Source of the DNA: Perkinsus marinus ATCC 50983
Lineage: Eukaryota > Perkinsozoa > Perkinsida > Perkinsidae
Direction: 5' to 3'
Length of the DNA stretch: 52,424 nt
NCBI RefSeq assembly: GCF_000006405.1
Contig: NW_003202922.1
Coordinates: forward strand, 500,733-553,156
Within the stretch, counting starts at the first letter, position 1. Each line of letters begins with the position of its first letter. The notes under the pieces were generated by a model. That model was not told the DNA's origin, ran no database searches, and saw only the letters and a list, made by a program, of their open reading frames with translations. Shown one piece after another: positions 45,952 to 52,424 of this stretch. The position numbers were made by a program, and so were the translations under genes.

Positions 45952-47194
45952 ATGTACCGATCATATGATATAAGGCTGAATAGGGATCCCAACGATGACG
46001 ATGATCTTCCAAGTAGTATACGTTGTACCACTCTACCTTACCACAACTTGCTCTACAGTTACCCTTGAGGACCATGCTGACGATGGTGGCATTGGAGGGA
46101 ATCAAGACCAAGCTGTTGAATCTGAATATGTCCGTTATCACTCATAACCACCATCTGAATATCTCCAGCATTCTATCAGGAATCAGGACGGACCTCTGAT
46201 GAAGAGGACGAAGAGGACATTACCTGGATAGAATGGTTCTGCAATACTCAAGGCAACGAGTGAGTACATACACAACACAATGGTATAGAGCCTTTGCTAT
46301 TGTTAGATACTTCATTGAAGTCGATGAAGACTATATAAGGGATTCTTTTAACCTCACCGGACTACGCGATATTGTGCCTTACTATGATATAGCACTCAAT
46401 ACGATACTAGATCTAGGTTGGCAGTCTACACCAATAGCTGCTTGTAGTAGTGGCCCTGTCCTATTCACAGACGAGAGGAGCTACGTTGGTCGAGCGAATG
46501 ATACCAGGTCTTCAACAATTGAGAATTCGGCAAAACTTCTCTATGGTTTGATACAGGCTAGGTAAGGTCCTATATCCACCTATACTCGATGTAACTATCA
46601 GGTTCCTGATTACCAATAGAGGTCTTGAAGCTCTACATGATAAGTACACAGCATCAACTTACGGCATATGCCCTAATGCAGACTGCGAGGCTGCTAGACA
46701 GGCGGTAGGTAACAGGATAAGAGCCTTACTCTCATGTATGCCTCTCAGGTATTGCCTATAGGACGTGATCAGCCCTACGTCTCTACAGTGAAGGTATATT
46801 GCCCACGATGCAATGAGATATACCATCCTCCATCTCAGCAGGCTAAGTAGTAGCAATCGATCACTTCTTCTACGCCTCATGTCCCTCTACAGATTGGCCT
46901 CTTTTGACGGCGCCTTCTTCGGTAGTTCGGCCGCGCATATGTTCATTATGATGTATCCCCACTTCCAGCCTTCGACCGCTGCTCGACCATATGAACCAAC
47001 GTAATAACCAACATCAACATCACCGACATCACGGACTTGCCCTTGATTCTCCCAGGGTCTATGGTTTCAAAGTACATTACTCTGTGCGGGATATGATCAG
47101 ACAGTTGTATGCAGAAAGGCAGCAACGACTCCGTGAAGGGCATGCAGGATTGTCCTTGTCGACAGCGGCGGCGGCGGCAGGCGCACATCAGTGA
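45952..47194 (+). CDS. casein kinase 2 regulatory subunit beta, 9 exons, 287 aa
   Basis: Exons 45952-46015, 46059-46129, 46180-46259, 46307-46416, 46471-46561, 46602-46704, 46749-46846, 46893-47000 and 47056-47194, GT-AG, 288 codons with TGA. The family sequence is unmistakable: ITWIEWFCNTQGNEYFIEVD, EDYIRDSFNLTGL, AKLLYGLIQARFLITNRG, YGICPNADC, VYCPRCNEIY and HMFIMMYPHF. The zinc finger that dimerises CK2 beta is intact: C162, C167, C191, C194. CK2 beta dimers hold two catalytic alpha subunits and steer substrate choice. The N-terminus is extended by ~60 residues and very acidic (DPNDDDDLPS, TSDEEDEEDIT), upstream of the usual start, while the autophosphorylation serines near the human N-terminus have no direct counterpart. 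The tail ends in an Ala run. The acidic destruction-box-like region between exons 4 and 5 is short and altered. Confidence 0.95.
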
Positions 47195-47321
47195 TGATCA
47201 TTATGAGATGTCCAAGTCTTCAAGACTCATCTCTCCCACGTTCATTACTCATTAGCCTCCTATATTGGGTTCGTCAAGCTGGTCGGAGCTTGTGAGCTAT
47301 GAAGTTATCCTTACCATCGAC

Positions 47322-48137
47322 ATGAGCAGCAACCTCTTCCTATCATTAAACACACGGCTGCAGGAGAAGGCCAAGCAACTCCGTGAATCCTACATCGCAG
47401 AGGATCTACACCAGTTCGTATCTCAACTCACTACTGATACCAAGGATTACAGGAAACAGGTTAGACGATGATGCTGATGATAGAGTGCCTTATTGTTATC
47501 CGCACTCACCTCAGTTGACGAGGAAGCTTGAAGAGATCGGTGGGGCTAACCATTCTACCTCCTCCGTCGATGGCACCTCAAACGAGACCGTCGACGTTCT
47601 CAGTACCAATGAGAGATTTGAATGGTGAGCCACGTCGTTACTGCTCGTAATGCTATTAATGAGTCTCTGTATCCCAACAGCCTCCCCGATGATACTAAGG
47701 AGCGCATCAGGATGCTCGTACGGAGTGAAGTAACGTATACGGAGGATGTAGAAGGATGCAAAGTTGCTGATGAAGAAGAGTGCAATCGGGTGGCATCCGA
47801 GTGGAAGAATGATGAGGCAGTATCGAAGATGCATCAAAAGCTAGGTATACTATGTGGTTATGGGAGTAGGCCATCAGTGACCCTCTTCGCAGTCGACCAA
47901 GGCGATATTGCCAACGATAAGTTCTGGAAAAGGTTTGCGGCCAACCTACATCGTGAACTCAATACGATTGGTCACACCTCGGATCAGAGGGCAGAAGACA
48001 GTGATGTTGGGGGGCATACTACACCAACACCTCAAAGTGAGAGACAAAGCACGAGCTCTCCTGAAGGACGATTAGCTGGGAATGCTTATGATGAGGATAG
48101 TGACAATGATGATGATGACATCATTACTTGGGATTAG
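47322..48137 (+). CDS. BSD-domain-like protein, 4 exons, 213 aa
   Basis: Exons 47322-47459, 47515-47624, 47711-47844 and 47878-48137, GT-AG, 214 codons with TAG. The N-terminus is helical and charged (RLQEKAKQLRESYIAEDLHQ). A BSD-like core follows: SEWKNDEAVSKMHQKL|VTLFAVDQGDIANDKFWKRF, with the FW pair that defines BSD domains of transcription and synapse proteins (usual form LVPxxIxxxEFWxRYF). The C-terminus is Ser-rich then acidic (DEDSDNDDDDIITWD), as in several BSD proteins. BSD domains are three-helix bundles of unclear function. The third exon start at 47711 is chosen to keep phase; the longer open frame from 47622 overlaps the intron. Confidence 0.7.
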
Positions 48138-48292
48138 TTTTTATCAACTGCGTATCATTCACTGCATCATTATTATTTCATGTTTACATCTGGCTGATGG
48201 AGTGTCGAGTTGGTACCCCATAACGATGCTACTGAAGAGGTATCGCATGTCATTCCGTCGGTCGCCCCAGTCCTGTACATCACTAGCCAGGC

Positions 48293-48653
48293 ATGCAGGA
48301 GAGCTGCATCTCTATGGCATTAATGCCAACATTTATCATCAACGGCTTTACAATCAAGAGCATCCAGGTATGGTCAATAGTACTAGTAGTAGACCACGAT
48401 AAGCGTCATCGATCAGGTCGCTGTCGTGGTGGAGTTTGCTGTTGGGAGCGGCGTGGTAGAAACCCCAAATCCTCCTTTGACAATGACGGTCATGACACTG
48501 GGCATCTTCTGGAGTACAGCCCTTGTAGGAACAGCCTCCCTAACATCACAACGAGTTCGCGGTAATTCGGTGAAGTCTTCCCATCCATACTGCCGTCATT
48601 TGTCAGCGACTTCAAATCACTTCATCATCTATTGTTTCAACGTGATAAAATGA
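48293..48653 (+). CDS. possible small membrane protein, 2 exons
   Basis: A first exon starting MQESCISMALMPTFI ends in SIQ at a GTATGG donor (48370). After a 48-nt intron the frame continues as VAVVVEFAVGSGVVETPNPP and LTMTVMTLGIFWSTALVGTA, which has one likely membrane helix. The stop is TGA at 48651-48653. An in-frame stop just precedes the ATG, and alternative upstream exons (48226, MLLKRYRMSF) are in another frame. No family recognised. Confidence 0.35.
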
Positions 48654-49921
48654 GAGTATCACACCGATCAGGGAGGGTCCCTCGATCAAACTCTGTTACA
48701 GAGATCCCACAACGGGTGAACCACTATTAGTAGGGTTTACATGCCTTCCTAATCACAGTAGACCTCTACTGTATCTCAGCTCCCTTTCCAACACCCCACT
48801 CCGCGAACGTCTGGTAGAAGATCCCCACGCTAGAGGGGACGTTGCAGGGTGCCGGACAAAGCTTTGGTGCACCGTGAAGGTGCCTAACCTCACCAGCGTT
48901 CAGTATGACATTATAACTAATGGGAAAGTATCGCCCTATAGGAAGTGGAGACATGATCTGAACATCGTAACCTCACACACTTGATGTGAACATGCTGTCA
49001 GTAACCAGTGCTGTTGGGTTGTTGAAGTGAGTTGAATAACAATCACCATGGGATGGAAGTTAACACCTCCACGATATTGATGAATATTACACTACTTCAC
49101 TAGGCAAGGATATGGTTCACAATCCTGGCCGCTGTCCCCGTGTCTATTATTATGATACAATCATAATAACCAGTCGTTAAACACCCATGCACCACTCCAT
49201 CGATCCAAGAGTTAGTGGAAGCGGCCGAAGTATCCTCGTGATTGTCTCTAGAAAGTGGTGATTTACGCAATGATGGCTTGGTGCACATGTCTACAGTGTT
49301 TCGTCCAAACTTTAGACTTCAAAGTGTCGAAGTCGGGCGCGTCTTGTCACTCTTGGATGAGATAGTGTCAATCTTAGACACAATGAAGCAAGGGTGTGTC
49401 GAAGTTGGATGTGTCAAACTTACACGCGATATTTCTCGTGTGTCAAACATGAATACGTATTGTCATTCTTGTATGTGACAATGACATAGTTGCATGCGCA
49501 TTTGTCAAACTTGCACGGGAAAAGGTGTAGTAACTAACACAACCTTGCCGGAATCAGGATAACTGCTGCTGCAACGGAAACGGTTGATAGCAATGTCATT
49601 GAGGTTGATGGCTTCATCGATGCTGTTGCAGCTCGAGAGAGTCACCACTCTCAACGCGAACTTCACAACGCTGGTCAAACGAAAGGAACAACTATAATGG
49701 TGCAGCAACGAGACTAGACTTGTTCGATAAGTTTACACTATTGGTACATAATGATAAGAGGTGAATGACATTAAAGTGTATAAGACATCGTGTGGTAGAA
49801 GGGAAGCGATGGATGCAGTCTTGCAGCCTACGTCGCATTTCTATCTTGTGGACATCGGCCTCGGTGATACGTAATTTGACAGGCTATACCCGCTGTGAGG
49901 TACTGAGGAAGGGACCGAAAG
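48654..49921. other. 1.3 kb intergenic region between BSD-side genes and the ubiquitin protease
   Basis: No gene recognised on either strand. It contains the repeat-like stretch at 49300-49520 and a palindromic AT-rich piece near 49150-49175 (TTATTATGATACAATCATAATAA). Confidence 0.5.
49300..49520. repeat. degenerate TGTCAAACTT-type repeats
   Basis: Related units recur: TGTCAAACTTACACG (near 49415), TGTCAAACATGAATACG (near 49441), TGTCATTCTTGTATG (near 49460) and TGTCAAACTTGCACG (near 49504). The region also has GTGTCGAAGT twice (49324, 49397). Inverted TGTCA/TGACA words are also present. This may be the end of an old transposon like the one at 3449. Confidence 0.5.
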
Positions 49922-52424
49922 CTATTGAAGCTCGTTTGATTGAGCAGCATCAGCAGGAGCATTACCTGGTAGGTTCGAGGGTCCACTGCATTTCTGGAAG
50001 AAAAGGCAATACACCTGTGACTGCTTGGCCAGAACCTGATGCAACATGAATAAATAGGATAAGAAGAAGTGCATGTACTTTGTCTGGATCGATGAGTGAG
50101 ATCTTCTCATCATCACATCTCCACCATCTAGCTCCCCCTCCGGACGCCTGATACCCAATAGCGTTATACATCTTCTCATCTAAATACCTACCTTCCGTCT
50201 CACGTATGATATATAGTGTCCCGTGCCCAGATGTGTCCCTACATGTACACATAGGCCGAGGAGCCTGTATGAACCGTCTAAGTAGGGCTGGAAGCTACAA
50301 GAACCCTCTAAACAAGGGTGTGCTGCTGCCGATGTTGACGAAGTTGTAGCTCGATCGACCAGTTTTGCACATTCCATTGGGAAGGAAACTGATGATTGGG
50401 AAGGACTATTAGTGTGAGGGATTTCCCCTCCTACAACTAGACTCACCTGCTGTATTTATCTTACGTCCCTGAGCAGTAAAGCGCCTGAGGTGGATGACCA
50501 GTATGTCAGGACTAGCCGTAACCTGAAGTGTGATGATAGAGGTGACTATGGCTCTGTTGTCCTGTTCCCGAATGATATTATGAATCACCTTAGTGGACTT
50601 GGTGGCCTTAGTCGATTTACAGTGGCATTTATCGCAAGAGAAGTCAGTGAGCTCCTCATCAACGAAGTAATTAGCTATAAGGCTTTTCAGACTGACCGTT
50701 CCATTATTCGAAGTACTCCCTTTCCCTTGTAAGGATAGCTGATGGTAGACAGAATAGATTAATATTATGCAAGGACGGTTGACTCGTCCTGCTATTACCG
50801 AATCCGGTGCACTAGCAGACGGCCTGAAGGCGGCAGAGCATCCAGCACTTGTTCGCATCTCCGGTCCAACCTCAACGGGTACCTGATGACGAATAGGAGC
50901 AACGTAGTAGTGATGATGGTATTCATACAGGTAATGATAGGTCCATAATGGGCTCATACACTCTAGTAACATGTCCACAAGAATGGCACATGAATCTAGA
51001 TCGGAACATACCACTGAACATATCAGTGATGAGGGATGGGTTCCGAGATCGATACTCTCGCCATCGGACCTGACACGACCATCACTATCATCATCACAAT
51101 TGATATTACAACAGATTCGTCCGATGGATGTTGAGGAGGAGCTCTCATCGGTGGTAAGGACCTCTTTCGCAGGTTGGACCTGCTACCTGCACCGTATCTA
51201 CCAGTGCCACTAGTGACCCATCTACAGACTACTGTACTCCCTCACCTAGGGACTAGTGTGGAAGAGGTAGCATTTGCTGATTGGGCAGTCCGATTACGAG
51301 GCCCCATTCGAGAGGCCGGGGAGGATGCCACAGAGCCCCTCGATACTGATGACGCTGATGATGATGTTACCGATGACGGTGGAGGGCACTGATTATGATC
51401 ATCCAAACGACCACGATCCTTGCCAGTGTTAGTGCCGCCCGCCCGGGGATCCGGTGTTGTTACACTATCATGGGTACCTGTAGGAGGAGTATAGAACGTT
51501 ACTAATTGACATCGAGCTGTACATCCATGTAGAGCATCCAACAGTAATGAGAGGAACTCATGACAGTCCTGTTCTTCTGCAAGGTCCATGAAGAGGGGGT
51601 TCTTGGGGTATCTGGGATGATGAATCGTTAGTTACCATGTAAAGCAATGAAGTATTACTTCCTCTTCAATGCAGACAAGAGCCTTACTGGATTAACCGCT
51701 GGCTTGCTATCAGTGGACAAGTCCTCAACATTGACTTGACACTTACTAAAGAGGTCCACCATAGCTGCGGCAACCTCGTAGTATCCATGCTGAGGTTCAT
51801 ACAGAGCCGCAGTAGTGGACTCAGAGGAAGAATCCCCGACAGACGACGACGATGACGACGATGGTGATGAAGTAGGAACAGCAACCTTCTACATACACTA
51901 CAGTCGGTAACTTTAATAATACATCCCTGTACTACATTGGACGGAGCGTTTTCCTTCTTTTCCTTCACAGTATTATGCGCCGTATTCTGCTGCTGCTGCT
52001 GCTTATCCACATCATCATCATGATGATGGTGGTGGTGGTTACGATGATGCTTCTGTTGATAATGCTTCACACCTCTCTTCATCTGGGATGCTAGACAGGT
52101 GAACTCAGCAATAGACAGCATACATTGCAGAACACAGGTCACAAAACAAGTACCTATCACCCACAGAGCTCTAAGGGATTATCAAGTAAGATATCATTAC
52201 TCCCAAGGTTCTTGATACCGACCGGCTTCGTCGTGATATCTATTGCTGCTGGACCTGAGTATACAGGGTGTAAACCTTGTGTAATAGTAGGCCATAGGAG
52301 CACTACTAGTAGAGGCCACTGAAGTGGGTACTATAGTTCCAGGGTCCAAAACACGATTAAGGTCCCTGCATGGTGATTCACCAGTATGATCATAGATGTC
52401 TAGAGTGAATCTAGTGATGAGGGG
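49922..52424 (-). CDS. ubiquitin-specific protease (C19), 5' end beyond the window
   Basis: The Cys box is spliced from VGIKNLGS and TCFVTCVLQCMLSIAEF over an intron at 52154-52200; the nucleophile codon is 52146-52148. The usual QQDAHEFL motif appears as EEQDCHEFLSLLLDALH (near 51560). Then come ELTDFSCDKCHCKSTKATKS with a CxxC knuckle (near 50670), PDILVIHLRRFTAQGRKI (near 50490), and the His box LGTGHYISYVRR (near 50210). WWRCDDEKISLIDPDK and VLAKQSQVYCLFFQK complete the fold. The stop is TAG at 49922-49924. The enzyme removes ubiquitin from proteins. Between the Cys box and the EQD motif sits a low-complexity insert of His, Asp and Gln runs (about 51980-52060) and a Ser/Pro/Thr-rich stretch near 51300-51480. 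The region upstream of the Cys box (52200-52424) is coding-like and runs off the window. Confidence 0.85.

Noticed and set aside
1-52424. CRISPR arrays, bacterial operons, rRNA genes
   Set aside because: No regularly spaced direct repeats and no rRNA-like sequence; gene structure is eukaryotic throughout.

Overview
The window looks like nuclear DNA of a protist, most probably an alveolate of the Perkinsus type. It has many eukaryotic housekeeping genes, each cut by numerous short GT-AG introns (roughly 25-170 nt). Neighbouring genes are very close together, there is trinucleotide-repeat slippage, and one 100-N scaffold gap is present (14955-15054). The lineage call rests on gene content (a ClpS homologue with an N-terminal signal anchor, a phytochelatin synthase, a conserved-looking mitochondrial protein) and on intron style; no marker gene was compared.

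Left part, 1-29 kb, mixed strands. A 16-exon AAAP amino acid transporter (+) is followed by a 1.6 kb inverted-repeat element. Next come a FYVE-like zinc-finger gene and a HECT ubiquitin ligase (both -). A 3.7 kb Mutator-like element (MULE) follows, with transposase, Ulp1-like protease, terminal inverted repeats and an 11-bp target duplication. Then, all on +: a small CAP-Gly protein, an SCPx-type thiolase with a C-terminal SKM, an acetolactate-synthase-like ThDP enzyme, and an intronless secreted LPMO-like protein.

Middle part, 26-44 kb. All recognisable genes are on the minus strand, several of them 57-190 nt apart: a GT8 glycosyltransferase with an unusual Cys-rich C-terminal half, a USO1/p115 vesicle tether, ClpS, an unknown protein, a condensin II CAP-G2-like HEAT protein, a SAM methyltransferase, phytochelatin synthase and another unknown protein.

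Right part, 44-52 kb. Plus-strand genes encode a 220-aa mitochondrial-looking membrane protein, an unknown protein, casein kinase 2 beta and a BSD-like protein. The window ends inside a ubiquitin-specific protease on the minus strand.

Exon models described as complete were assembled by hand. In each, every junction is GT-AG and the summed exon length is a multiple of three: AAAP 579 aa, FYVE-like 244 aa, CAP-Gly 147 aa, SCPx 477 aa, ThDP enzyme 572 aa, ClpS 165 aa, methyltransferase 267 aa, phytochelatin synthase 543 aa, mitochondrial protein 220 aa, CK2 beta 287 aa, BSD-like 213 aa. Other multi-exon genes are given as spans with approximate ends. The genes do not form an obvious pathway; the clearest structure is the tight one-strand block in the middle and the two transposons in the looser left part.
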